Shown here piece by piece: positions 21,929 through 32,894 of a stretch of DNA of 64,000 bases; the stretch's first letter is position 1; each line of letters starts with the position of its first letter. The notes beneath the pieces were generated by a model, which was given only the letters and a program-made list of their open reading frames with translations, had not been told where the DNA came from and ran no database searches. Source of the DNA: Spiroplasma chrysopicola DF-1 (GTDB taxonomy: Bacteria > Bacillota_I > Bacilli_A > Mycoplasmatales > Mycoplasmataceae). The stretch lies in NCBI RefSeq assembly GCF_000400935.1, contig NC_021280.1, positions 496,001 through 560,000 of the forward strand. The letters run 5' to 3'. Position numbers and translations under genes: made by a program.

Positions 21929-22735
21929 ATGGCAAAACAAAAAATTGCTAATCAATGAGCAATTGTAACAGGAGCAAGTAAAGGGTTAGGATATGCTTAT
22001 TGCCAAGAACTATTTGAAAAAGGCTATCACGTTATAGCTGTTGCTCGTAATTGTGAACCAGTTGGAAAATTAGCTAAAAAATATCCTGATCAAAAAGTAA
22101 AATTATTAAATTTAGATTTAAGTAAAACAGCTAATGTTTATCAATTAGCGCAAGAAACAAAAAACGAAAATGTGACATGTTTAATTAATAATGCTGGATA
22201 TGGTGTCTGAGGTTATTTTAAAGATTCTGATTTAGAACAAGAATTAAATATGATTGATTTAGATATTAAAGCTTTACATATTTTAACAAAGCTATTCGTA
22301 CAACGTTTTGCCGAAAATGGTGTTGGACGAATTATTAATGTTGGTAGTTTAGCTGCATTTACTCCTGGCCCAGTTTTTGCTAGTTATTATGCGGCTAAAG
22401 CCTATGTTTGAAGTTTAGGCGTTGCTGTTAATACGGAACTGAAAAAAACAAAATCACCAGTTCGTGTTATTACAGTTTGTCCCGGACCATTAAAAACTGA
22501 TTTTTGAAATCGTAGTAGTAATCAAAGTGATGCTAATTATCATTCAACAGTAAAAGTAATGTCAACGCAAAAATATGCTCATAAAAGTTTAACCAAAGCT
22601 TTAAAAGTTAAGAAAAAAAATTATCTTATCACAGGAGCAACAAATAAATTTGTTAAAAAATTAACAAAATATGTTCCCCAGAGTTGAGTTTTAACATCAG
22701 TTTATAACTATCAAAGGAAACGAAAAGAAAAATAA
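21929..22735 (+). CDS. short-chain dehydrogenase/reductase
   Basis: A 268-aa protein. Cofactor motif VTGASKGLGYAYC, NNAGYG motif, VGSLAAFTPGPVFASYYAAKAYV (Ser and Y-x3-K catalytic residues) and CPGPLKTDFW are all present, so it is an NAD(P)-dependent SDR. Substrate unknown; members near lipid genes often act on acyl chains or polyols. ATG overlaps closely with the pgsA end. Odd point: the TAA stop (22733-22735) is the first codon of the IS3 end, so the original C-terminus may have been replaced by the insertion. Confidence 0.85.
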
Positions 22736-23761
22736 GTTCATTGAATATGTCAAGAAAAATAGACAATTAAAAAGTTACTTGAAGGGATGATTTTCTGTAT
22801 TGAACAGGACTCATTCCTTTTAATTTGGCTTGTGGTCTAAAATTATTGTAAAAATAGATATATTTAGGTAGATTTTCAATAATTCATTTGGCTGTTCGTT
22901 TTTTTCTTTTTATATGATATAAAAATTCAGTTTTCATAGTACCAAATCATGATTCTGTATGGGCATTATCATAAGAGTTTCCACGTCTGGACATTGAAAT
23001 CGTAATTCCAAGATAATTGCATAATTTTTCATAATCAGAATTTGTATAATGAAAACCTTGATCTGATTGTAGAACTCAAGTTGATGGCTTTCCAGCTTTT
23101 ACTCAAGAATTAATTATGTTTTTAAAGACAAATTCTTTTTCTAAATTATTACTGATTTGGTAGTCCAAAATTTCATTAGTATGAAAGTCTTTTACTATTG
23201 ATAAAAAATAGGTTTTGTCGCTTGTTAATAAATATGTTATGTCTGTTCCTATTTTTTGATTAATATCTGTGGTTGAAAAATCTTGATTCATGATATTTTC
23301 ATGTCTTTTGTTACCAGAATTTAATCTTGTATTTTTTCTTTAAGGACCAAATCGTTTGAAATTTCTTCTTTTTCGATTTGGGCAAGGACTTTTTTACATC
23401 TTGAATCATTTCAATATACTCAATTAATTCTTTTTTTGTCATTAATTCAAAATTAAGATTTTTTGGACGCCCTGGTCGACGAATTCCTTTAGATTGTAGA
23501 CCATTTCCTGGTTCTAACGCTTTTTCTCCACTAATTTTAACTGCCTTTTTTCAACGAGATAAAGTTGGTGTTGAAATTTCAAATTTTTTAATTGTTTTTG
23601 CTCAACCATTTTCTTTGTAATATTTTAAAATATTAAGTTTTTCGTTTTTTGTAAATCATTTTGTTCCCATAATAAAAGAATACCTTTTAATAAAATTATG
23701 ACACATAAGTAACTTTTTATGTGTCTAATTTATTTTAGGTATTCACATATGAACTTATTTT
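22733..23761 (-). mobile_element. IS3-family element with internal deletion
   Basis: Both ends start TAAGTTCAT reading inward. The left end continues to an AGAC-AATTAAAAAGTTACTTG segment near 22761 that matches the right-end block AGACACATAAAAAGTTACTT, giving imperfect terminal repeats of about 45 bases. The element is only about 1.03 kb because part of the transposase is missing. A longer outer match (AAAAATAAGTTCA on both sides) blurs the exact boundary, and no clear target duplication is seen. Confidence 0.7.
22767..23670 (-). pseudogene. IS3 transposase OrfA plus truncated OrfB
   Basis: OrfA from ATG 23670 (MGTKWFTKNEKLNILKYY) has a helix-turn-helix (ISTPTLSRWKKAV). After EMIQDVKK the sequence A-AAA-AAG is the standard IS3 slippery heptamer; a -1 shift there continues into VLAQIEKEEISNDLVLK, then stops. 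The next open part (RLNSGNKRHENIMNQDFS to SLQVTF) is the OrfB catalytic core with Asp in IGTDITYL, Asp in LQSDQGFHYT and Glu in HTESWFGTMKTE. About 100 residues (the HTH_21 region) between them are missing, so the copy should be inactive on its own. Confidence 0.75.
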
Positions 23762-23780
23762 TTTAGTATTGTTTTTAAAT

Positions 23781-25760
23781 TTATGCTGTTGTAAATTTAA
23801 CAGTTGTTGTTCCAAAATATTGTGATATAAATCCTGTTGCATCAATTGTTGCCGATTTTTTGTCATCACTTATTTTAACACTAACATCGGTGGAAAGTTT
23901 TAGAGATAATTTAAATTGGACATTAATTGCATTAATAATACTTGCTGAATTAGCTGCTACAATTTTTCCTAAATCAGAGTTAGGTGGAATTAATTTTGCA
24001 ATATCTTGGCGATTAATTGCTTTGAAAGTAACATTGACTGAACCAGAATAGATTTGATCATAACCATCATTAAAAGGAACTATTTCTATTGTGGCATTAT
24101 CATTATCATCTATTGATTTTTTAGCTACTTTAATTGACGTTTTATTAACAGTTGGATTTAAACTAATAACTTTATCTATAATATCTTGATTAAAATTTTG
24201 TAAAGTTGCTAAATCGATTTCTCCTAAATTTGTTTTTGTTATAATATTGCTTAAACTTCTTTTTTGTTCTCATGCATAATCAATTTTAATTTTTCCTTTG
24301 AATACTTCTAACTGACTTTTAATCATAAAACTATTATCAGTAATATCAGTTATTTTAAATAAACCTCAGTCACTTAGTGAATCTTCTTTAAGATTATTTT
24401 TTTTAATAAAAATAGTACCCAATTCTTCTTTAGTTAATTTTTCTTCACTGTATAATTGACCTAAATTTGTTGTTTCTAATTTAAGAATATCATTTATGTC
24501 ACCATTAGTAATGTTAAAATGAACTATTATTTTATATGAAAAGACTGGATTTGTAAGCTCTTGGGCGACAATAAGACCTTTTTCATCATGATTTCTAAAT
24601 AACATTGATCCAGGTTTTGGTTTTAAAATAGCACTTGTTGCTGTTAAGTCAGTAATTCAAAAATCTTCTAATAATACATCATGATATTTGTCAAGAAAAT
24701 CTTTACCATAATATTTTTCAACTAAGTCAAAAACTAATTGATTTTTATTTTCTTCATTATAGTTACCAGATAAGTATTCATGAATATCATATTCTTTCCC
24801 TGTTTGTCAATCTGCCCCTTTACCATGTGTTTTAGTCATAAAGTTAGGATTTATATCATTTAAGATTTTAAAATTAAATTGGATTGTTCCTGTCATAAAA
24901 GTTTTAAAGTTATTTTTAAGGTCCGTAATATCTGCTCCAAAAACTAATGAACCTTCATAGTTTTTATTAATTTTTGCTGTTAAAACTGGATTATTAATAA
25001 TTGATTCTGTTTGTTTTGCAGATTCAAATAGGATAGCAATCCCTAAATCGGTAATTTTTTGTTGGTAAAATTCAAATAATGGATTAAGGTTCCCAATAAA
25101 TTCTAATAAAATAGGGAAAATAGTTGTTAAAATAGCCATAGTGCTATTATCACTGTTGATAAACTTATCAGCAAGTTCATAAGGTAAGTAAACATCATTG
25201 ATGTTAGTTAAACTGGCAAAATCAGTTCAATCAAAAGCTTCATCATTAATTTCAACTTCACCTTTAAAGTCCCCTTCTTTTATTCCAGTTAAAGTTACAA
25301 TGTGTTTTTCTGAATCAACATTAACTTTTACATCATTTGTTGTTAAATTAGTTTGGTTTAATAAATTAATTAATTCTAATGGTGAAACTTTATCTTTATA
25401 AGCATTATCGACACCACTAATTGGTAATGAAGTTTTTGTAATAATTTGACTAATATTATTAGTTAATCCTTCAATTTTAACTTTTTTTGAAATAAATGCT
25501 GATTTTGTTGTTGGTCCCATATAACGAATTGTTGCTTCATTTAAACCTGGTAAAAATTGGATTCTTAGTTTATCAACATTGTTTCCATCTTTTGCTAATA
25601 GTTTTTTTAATGCAAACCCATTTGGAACAGTTTGGTAGCTATCTTTAATATTGAATGTATCAATTGCACTTGTGGCATTTTTAGTTCCACATGCAACTAC
25701 TGAACTTGCTCCAGAAGCAGTAATGGCAATGGTTCCTAAAATACTTAATAATTTTTTCAT
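23781..25760 (-). CDS. large surface lipoprotein, 659 aa
   Basis: Signal MKKLLSILGTIAITASGASS with lipobox VVAC (Cys24). It is read through four TGA-Trp codons (FDWTDF, ADWQTG, EDFWITDL, SDWGLF). It is built from repeated beta-rich units: the N-terminal 170 residues match the plus-strand lipoprotein at 4247; the central EDFWITDLTAT...LKPKPGSMLFRNHD motif is shared with it and with 45821-46106. Two further units near the end carry LGEIDLATLQNF and LGKIVAANSAI motifs, like those in the propeller proteins. RBS AAGGAGAAA. Probably transcribed with 25829-26536. Unknown surface role. Confidence 0.75.
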
Positions 25761-25828
25761 TTTCTTTTTCTCCTTTTTTTCTTTAAAATTAGTTTTTCTG
25801 CTGTTTTAAGATTTATTTTAGTAAATTT

Positions 25829-26536
25829 TTAAACTATTGGTGGTGCTACTCCTTTTTTAAAAGTATTTAAATAAAGTGACCAACGAGAACGGAAAATTAA
25901 GTTTCGAAATTTTAAAACAACTGTTTTTAAAAAAGTATTAGAAAAATAAATGATAACAGTATTTTGTGATTCAATGACAACCAGATACTCAAGATATTTT
26001 TCAACAAAATCATCAAAAGGATTAATGTTTGAAATAGTTTTAATTATTTTTAAGTATTTTTTAAAAGAAATAGTAATAATAATAGTTGTAATTAAAAAAA
26101 TGATAAAACTTGAGTATAAAAAGGCAAAAAAGTAATATAGACCAAAATAAATACTATCCTCTGCTCCCAAAATAATACTAAGTAAAGAATGTTTGTGATC
26201 AAATAATTTTATGAAAAAAATAAAAAGATTAGTTATTCATAAAATTATTAATATACTATTATTGGCAATAATATTTTTTCATTCAATTTTAACCCTTGGT
26301 GATGTTAAAAAATTGTATCTTTTAATATCTTTATATAATTGAATTAATAAACTCATATACGAAATAAAAATAATAAAAATTATTATGCTATATAGCAAAT
26401 TATAGGTTCAGTAAAATAAGGCTATATTATTTAGAAAAATGTTAAAAACTGCAGTTAAAATATTATTTAAAATAAATAGCGCTAAAATAATGCCAACAAA
26501 CCAGCAAGACTGTTGTTTAATTTTACTGATGTTCAT
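25829..26536 (-). CDS. 235-aa membrane protein, inverted copy
   Basis: Inverted near-duplicate of 3463-4170: same length, same four spans, same C-terminus KKGVAPPIV, only scattered substitutions. ATG 26536 follows AGGAGGA. It lies 68 bases upstream of the 659-aa lipoprotein gene. That both arms keep an intact reading frame suggests recent duplication or gene conversion. Confidence 0.7.
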
Positions 26537-26573
26537 AGTAGTCCTCCTAGTTAATATTTTAAACTTAGTTATT

Positions 26574-26601
26574 ATTATACTTTTTAAAATTATTTTTGCA
26601 A
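26574..26601 (-). promoter_or_regulatory. promoter of membrane protein-lipoprotein pair, inverted copy
   Basis: TTGCAA (26596-26601), 16-base spacer, TATAAT (26574-26579): identical boxes to 3398-3425. Confidence 0.65.
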
Positions 26602-26873
26602 ATTTTTAATTAACTATGGATGGAATAAATTATGTAGTTGTGGGGCAATTTTTAAATGTTTATTATAGCATTATAAGCATTTAGAAGATGAAAAATCTTA
26701 TTTGCTTATATTTATTAAAACATTTTTCGAAAAAAATATAATACAAAAAAACACTAATTTTATCAATTAGTTAATAATTTTTAATACTCTTAAAACTCTA
26801 ATATGTTATTTTTTTTGATATATTCTGTAATCTATAATTATCTGTAAATAATCATTTTTATCTTAATATAAAA
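26602..26873. repeat. gene-free ISLre2-like remnant, inverted copy
   Basis: Inverse of 3126-3386, including the 25-base end motif at 26619-26643. No gene in it. Confidence 0.45.
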
Positions 26874-26878
26874 TAAAA

Positions 26879-26901
26879 AATCCTATTTATTAAATAGGAT
26901 T
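26879..26901 (-). terminator. terminator after inverted propeller gene
   Basis: Same AATCCTATTT stem as at 3097, followed on the minus strand by T6. Confidence 0.75.
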
Positions 26902-26956
26902 AAATGCTTTAATTATCTAATTTTTTATGGTGGCAAATATTTAAAATGTTTTAGGT

Positions 26957-29044
26957 TTATGCATTATTTAATTGAAAAATACTTCCATCATTTGTTCCAC
27001 CAAAAAGATCACCTGATGTAGTTTGAACAAAAGATAAAAGAGCATTGTATTTTTTTATATCAACTGTCGCTTTTATTGTTCCGTTATTATTTAACTGATA
27101 AATTTCCCCCCAGTGCCACATCCCAAGTAAAATTGTTCCATCTTGTAATTCAAATATGTTTCTGGGGCTATAACTTAATTTTTCTTTTTTTTCTTTTTGT
27201 TTGCCATTCATGTATAATTCATATATTATACCCGCCCCTATTATACCCGCCCCTTCAGGTCCATCTGTTGCTGCTAAAACTTTGCTATTTGATAATAAAA
27301 TTAATGAATGAACAGTGCCCTCTAATTCCGTTACTGGTTCTTCACTAATACTTTTTCCTTTTGAATCTAATTGATAAATTTCTCCGTCATATCCTCCAGC
27401 TAAAATTAAGCCAGGACTAGACTCTACCATTGAATAAACATCAAATGTATTTGTTACTACCCCCATAAATGATCCATCAGGAAATAACTGATAAACTGTA
27501 TGATTATTAGTTCCTACCAAAATATTACCATTTTTTTGTTTTAACATTGAGTATACTTTGAAATCATCAGGAATTCTATCATCCACAATTTTTTTATTAA
27601 ATGTTCCATTCGGATATAAAAGATATAATCCATGAGTTGTCCCTACTAAAATATCCTTCTCATTGGCCAACAAAATTAAACTATTAATATTACCAGACAA
27701 ATTAGTTACTGTCTTTTTGAAGGTTCCAATATTTGGATTAAAAACACGATAATTAACTTTAATTACATCATTATTTACAATATAATCTGTACTGTCCATT
27801 TTAACTTTAATTAAAGCTTGCTCACTAGTAATAGAATCTGAAACAAGTTCAATTTCATTAACATGGACTTTCGGATTTAACTTTCCAATTTTATTGATAA
27901 TAGTTTCTGGTTCTTTATTTATAATATCTCCTAATTCTTTATTAGTTAAAACCTCTGATAATAGTTTTCTATTATCACTACTAAAATATAATTTTAAAGT
28001 ATCATTTGGTAAATATCGGTCACTACTTTTAAGCACAGTTAATTCTGCTGTGACAGTTTTATTACTTTTTTGAATGTTTTTTTTAATCTCTACCTCATCT
28101 GTTCTTAAATCATTATTTGCCTTCTTAACTATGGTCATTAATTCTTCTGGGTCTGGGTTTTCGCCAAGATTCACATTTGGAAAACTTCGTTGCTTTACAT
28201 CAGTTGCCAATGTTACAAACGTCGCTTCAAAATTAACCTCAACAGAAGAATTAGGATCATATAAACTACTTGATGATTTAACCCCCACTGTTGCTGAAAT
28301 TTCGGTAACATCTTTAACATACAAGTCTTCAATTTGAACTACAGAGTTCTTTACTTTAACCGCAGCTAAAATAGTTTCTTCAACATTATTGTCAATTCCC
28401 CCTAAGTCTCTATCTTTTAAATGCTCATTCAAATTAATTCGTCAATTATAATTAGGTAATTGTCCATTAGAAATATTATTTCTAGTTGAAAAATATCATC
28501 CTAAAGACCCGCCAAGGGTTGCCAATAATAAAATAATTACCAAACCAATACTTAAAATCATTTTTTTAATCTTGGTCATATGTAATAAATTTTGGCGATT
28601 CATAATTGCCATTTGCCGATTAAAATGCTTTACAATTGAAGTACTATTTTCACTAATAAGTTTTGAAGTAATATCTTGAGTTTGTTTCTTTTTAACTACT
28701 GTTAACTCATTATTATTAGTATTATGCTCTTTAATCCGATCAATTGTTGCTTGGGATAATATCAGTCTATCATTAACAATTTTAATTTTAGATGAGCCAT
28801 CACCATTATATAAATCCTCTTTTCAAAAGAAAACATAAGAATCTTTTTTGCAAAAAATAAAAGCTAGTGGAACAAGGTCATTATCATCTTCAATACTTTG
28901 ATTTTTATCAACAGTACAAAGAAATACTTGCAAATCATCTAAGTCTTTTAATGCATTCTTTTTAGCAACGCTAATAACTTTCTTAAACTTATACTGACAA
29001 CTATTACACATACTGTCATAAAAAACCTGCACTTTGTTTTCCAT
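26957..29044 (-). CDS. type II membrane protein with beta-propeller, inverted copy
   Basis: A 695-aa paralogue of 963-3041: MENKVQVFYDSMCNSCQYKF, cytosolic domain, span with MILSIGLVIILLLATLGG at about 162-184, outer beta-rich units (GDIINKEPETIINK), FNPNIGTFKKTV and six propeller units (for example GLYLLYPNG, VYQLFPDG, IYQLNNNG, IFQLNNA at the end). ATG follows GGAGGTG at good spacing. TGA-Trp codons join the N-terminal piece (to 28823) with the rest. Divergence from the plus copy is concentrated in the outer units, while the promoter region and span are nearly the same. Role unknown; surface exposed. Confidence 0.75.
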
Positions 29045-29094
29045 ATTTAATTCACCTCCAAATGATACAATAAAAAAATAAATAACTATTATTA

Positions 29095-29129
29095 ATTATA
29101 CAGTATTTTTTGAAAAAAAAAAAAAAAAA
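29095..29129 (-). promoter_or_regulatory. promoter with A/T17 tract, inverted copy
   Basis: On the minus strand: T17 (29129-29113), 12 bases, TATAAT (29100-29095). Same arrangement and tract length as 878-912. Confidence 0.6.
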
Positions 29130-29226
29130 CTTGAAAAACGTTTTTTAGTTAAATTACTTGGTAAATTATAATAAATTTTAGTTTTATTGAAAAATATAAA
29201 AATCTTATTTATTAAGTTAATATTTA

Positions 29227-29435
29227 ACATCAGGAGCATTTGATTCAGGGGGGGTGATCTGGTGTTACTATTTCAGATTCAGAATAACCAATTGTTTTAT
29301 CACTTGTTGAACCAGAATGAACAAATAGTTTTAAAGTTGCAACTCCATTTTTTATATTTAAAAATTCATTTAAAATGGTATCTGATAAATCCCCTAGTGT
29401 ATTTGTATGTGTTTTGGGTTTTTCATTAGGGATTT
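29227..29435 (-). pseudogene. 3' remnant of phage-like surface gene
   Basis: Minus-strand reading gives IPNEKPKTHTNTLGDLSDTILNEF, KNGVATLKLFVHSGSTSDK, then TPDHPP and traces of NAPDV. IPNENPETYANIKLF...PPDPP at 6600-6680 is the same junction of domain and Pro-rich linker. The anchor is deleted here. Only a fragment. Confidence 0.4.
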
Positions 29436-29461
29436 GCCAATTGTTTTAAAAAGATTGAATT

Positions 29462-29650
29462 TTATGGATAAAAAAATACTTCTTTTTCTGATAATCTTAC
29501 CAAATATTTTGGTTTCATTATTTTAACTGTTCCGGTTATTAAAAGAACTTCTTTTGCTTCCATAGTTTTTAGAATTCTTTCTTTTTTGATTAAAAAAGAA
29601 TCATAGTCTGGTATTAAATTTTGATTTGTATTCTTTAATTGATCTATCAT
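29462..29650 (-). CDS. small ORF of 62 aa, unrecognised
   Basis: MIDQLKNTNQNLIPDYDSF with RBS GAGGAAA 8 bases upstream. Hydrophilic, ends KEVFFYP. It lies among mobile debris and may be the start of a larger lost gene. No family recognised. The stretch 29660-29870 next to it shows no gene. Confidence 0.3.
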   Translation of the reverse strand: MIDQLKNTNQNLIPDYDSFLIKKERILKTMEAKEVLLITGTVKIMKPKYLVRLSEKEVFFYP

Positions 29651-29873
29651 ATATTAATTTCCTCTGTACTTTCTGTAAATAAAAAACACATGCATACGAT
29701 AAAAATCATAGGATGTGTCATTGGTCATCTAATGTAACATTATACCCCATTTCTTTAAAAATTACGTAGTAATTTCAGAAGCAGGATAAGAAGTGTATGC
29801 ACTTTTATGGCTTCTTTCTCGGACAGCCGAAGATTAATATTCAAATTGCTTAATCATTTTTATATATAACTTT

Positions 29874-30431
29874 CTAAGATAGTGAATAATCTATACCTAA
29901 AATTGTTTTAAAATTTTGTTCTTTAATGGGTAAATAATCTCTTGTATGATCAAATAATTTAACCTTAAGATTAATTTTATCAACTTTATATTGTAAAATT
30001 CCTGTAAAATTACGTAAATTAGTTGCACTTATAATTAATGATACACCAATAAACTCAACATTTTTTTCATTAATTAAATTTGAAATGCTATAAATAGCTG
30101 GAGATTCTAGATATCCAGGGTCATATTCTTTATCATTGTCTCATAAAAAACCATAAGAAGGCATCCCATATAATGATACTTTTTTACCTGTATCAAAATG
30201 AATTTTTTGTAATTCTTTAAATAAATTTAACATATTTGGTAATTTAAATCCATCAATTTGACCAGGACTTAAATCAAAAGATATATCATCTATTGATTCT
30301 AAATATGATATATTTTTCTTTGAAATATCTACAATATTTTCTTTAGGATAATTTTGTTCATTAGTTGCTAATGGAATAATTGCACTGCTTATGAATGCTA
30401 ATGATCCAAATAAAGATATTAAATTTTTCAT
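29874..30431 (-). CDS. secreted or membrane-tethered hypothetical protein
   Basis: A 185-aa protein. The N-terminal MKNLISLFGSLAFISSAIIP is a signal-peptide-like segment, but no Cys follows, so it is not a standard lipoprotein. The mature part has mixed helix and strand, with LWDNDKEYDPGYLESPAIYSISNL after a TGA-Trp codon. RBS AAAAGGA upstream. Flanked by phage and conjugation debris, so perhaps part of a mobile element. I do not recognise a family. Confidence 0.5.
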
Positions 30432-30579
30432 TATAACAAATCCTTTTCTCTAACCCACCCAAAGCCCTACCTATTATTTATAAATAATATCTGGTCTAAC
30501 TATTAATATAAATTTTTATTATTCTTATATCTTGTAATTTATTTTACTACTAATTTTATTTTACACATAAAAACAAGAT

Positions 30580-31374
30580 TTATTTCAAATCTTGTATATT
30601 TTTATTAATTAAATTTTTGTTTTTTTCTTTATTTATTTTGATTTGGATATTATGGTACTTTTCAACAATTTCACGTTCTTCTTTTATTCTTTCACTTGGT
30701 GATTTAGTTAGTAAACTTGTAACATTTGGTAAGTCTACTTTTGCCTTGTTTTGTAAAATTTCTCTTTCGGTTTCATTTTTGATTAAACTATCAATATTTA
30801 CTATTTGATTACCTAACATTTTTGAATGTATGTCTGCAGTTTGTGTATCGTTTATTTAAATATAAATACTCAAGTTACAGTTATAATGAATAATTCCCCG
30901 ATTTTCTTGCCCATATGTTTGATCTAATTGTAAGAAATCTTGTAAAATAAGTAAGAAAAACATGTCTCGGCTTCGAGCGACGGTCACAAATCCTTGAAAG
31001 TTTGGAATCATAGGTATGTTCTCAAATTAATCTAAATAGAATTGGATATCTCTTGGCAAACGTTTGTTAGGTTGGGAATTTGCAACTAAAACATTTGCTT
31101 TGTATAGTTGCAAAGCAAATAAACTGGCAAGAATGTGGTGATTAGTTTTTTCGTCAGGAATGATTAAAAATAATGCTTTTGGTTTATCAGTAAAATTAAA
31201 TAGATTAATGTCATTTTTACAGGCAATTTTCTTAATTCCGATATCATGATAAATCTGTAAGTCACGATCTAAATTTGAAAGAATAGAACCCAGTTCGTTA
31301 TTTCCTGTTTTCAGGGCATTTAAACCCACTATTTGGGCCATTGGCTTTAAAGATAAGGATATCATTAGGAACAT
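30580..31374 (-). pseudogene. traG: TraG/VirD4-type coupling protein fragment
   Basis: Three readable blocks in one frame: 31374-31027 with LFNFTDKPKALFLIIPDEKTNHHILASLFALQLY and LPRDIQFYLD; 31026-30820 with IPMIPNFQGFVTVARSRDMFF and LILQDFLQLDQTYG; and 30819-30580 with ERIKEEREIVEKYHNIQIKI. This order is that of the ATPase core of type IV secretion coupling proteins (TraG/TraD), where D-E-F-G-N follows FYL; here GAA has become TAA (D*FEN). A second stop occurs at IYI*IND. The Walker A part is missing. Relic of a conjugative plasmid or integrative element. Confidence 0.65.
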
Positions 31375-31563
31375 ACTGATAATTTTATGTCATAGCTAAT
31401 CCCAAGAATTATGTATATATACGATTTAAGCAGTAAAAAAACTGAAATTATTCAGTATTCTAAAATGTTTATAAAATATGGGTTTCCCAACAACCACTTT
31501 TTTATTTGGGCATTAACTATTAATCAAAATAATGGAGTAAATATAATAGTAATAAAATAATAA

Positions 31564-31631
31564 ATGAATAACTAAAATAAAATAGACACATAAAAAGTTA
31601 GTTATGTGTCTATTTTATTTTAGTTATTCAT
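31564..31631. repeat. perfect 30-bp palindrome, IS3-end-like
   Basis: Arms 31564-31593 and 31602-31631 are exact reverse complements, with the 8-base loop AAAGTTAG. The left arm plus loop resembles the right end of the IS3 element near 23700-23756 (AGACACATAAAAAGTTA). It lies 33 bases after the chitinase stop, so it may act as its terminator, though no strong T-run follows. The rest of 31375-31663 shows no gene. Confidence 0.75.
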
Positions 31632-31663
31632 AATAGTTTACTTTTATTATTAATTTAATAAGT

Positions 31664-32725
31664 TTATTGGTAAAATTCATTTAAGTAAATATCTCTAAAT
31701 CAGTAGTTAGTATTTTTATCTCAGTTTACTGATCAAGTCATTAATCCTTTGACAAAAATGTTTTTAGCTTTTAAGTAATTTGTTGCTTTTGCAATGTCGC
31801 CAGTTTGAACCTGACCGTTATTAGCAGCATCAATATTTGAAGGTAATCCCATCACTAATTTATCAGCATCAATTTGATAGAAGTTATCTTTTCCTTCAAC
31901 AATATATTTGCTAATTAAATATAAGAATTCTGCTTTATATTCAACATTATTTTGTGCTAGTCAATATAAGTTTAAGTTTAATTCAGCACGATCTTCATCT
32001 TGAACATTAACCCCATCACCAGCTTGATTATAAAACTGCGGATTGATTCAGTCGTAATATCCTTCAAGTGATTCCAAATATTTAATGTAATCACCAAAAG
32101 CCGCATTAGTTTTTAAGTATGGAAATTCTGGGGCCATTGTGATGTAAAAATGTTTTCCTTGTGCTTGATAATAGTTTTTAACATATTTTAAAGCATTTGG
32201 AATAACTATTTCGTTATCACTAGCATTGATGGCCGCTTGTTCTAAATCAATGTCTAATCCATCAAAATCGTATTTATCAGTTAATTCAATAATTTTATCA
32301 ATAAAGTTTTGAGTATCAGCTGTTTTTAAATCCACATGAGCATCTGCTCCTCCTAAGGATAAAATAACTTTTTGCCCACGAGAATGTAATATATCAATTT
32401 CTTTAACAAAAAAAGCATTTTTTTGTTCTTGCGTCATTTCTGGGTGACTTGCAACTAATGGTGTAAAATCAGGCAATACCCCAACTTGTTCTGAACGCAT
32501 AAATGAGATATTAACAAAGTTATATTCTGTTGGGACATCTGTTAAGTTAATGTATTTTGCAAATTCCTGTGTTCATTGTGCTGATTGTGCATTATCAAAA
32601 TTATGTCAGTAACCAACTAGAACTGATTTTTCTGTTTCATTAATATTATTTGTATTATTTAGTAAAGTTCCAATTGGAGTTGCTCCAAAAGCAAAAACTC
32701 CAGTTAATGATAATAATGTTTTCAT
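31664..32725 (-). CDS. secreted GH18 chitinase-like glycosidase
   Basis: A 353-aa protein with signal-like MKTLLSLTGVFAFGATPIG. The GH18 marks are present: ILSLGG at 121-126 (the SxGG strand) and DGLDIDLE at 155-162, in which Glu162 is the acid/base residue of the D-x-x-D-x-D-x-E motif. The later MAPEFPYL and WINPQFYNQ also fit the barrel. It would hydrolyse chitin or chitin-like GlcNAc polymers outside the cell. Start 32725 is chosen over 32743 because AAAGGGA lies between them as RBS. No chitin-binding domain. Upstream of it are decayed surface genes; the PTS transporter is 860 bases away on the same strand. Confidence 0.85.
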
Positions 32726-32894
32726 AAATTTTATCCCTTTCATAGTAAAATAAATGCTTGATAAATTTATATAGACGTTATTATTTTGATAAGTAGCATT
32801 TTTAATGCTAAATTAATTGTAACTTATTTTTAAAAAAAATAACATAGCGTTTTAAATGCTATTTTATTTAAAAATAATTATTGTAACTGAAAAA

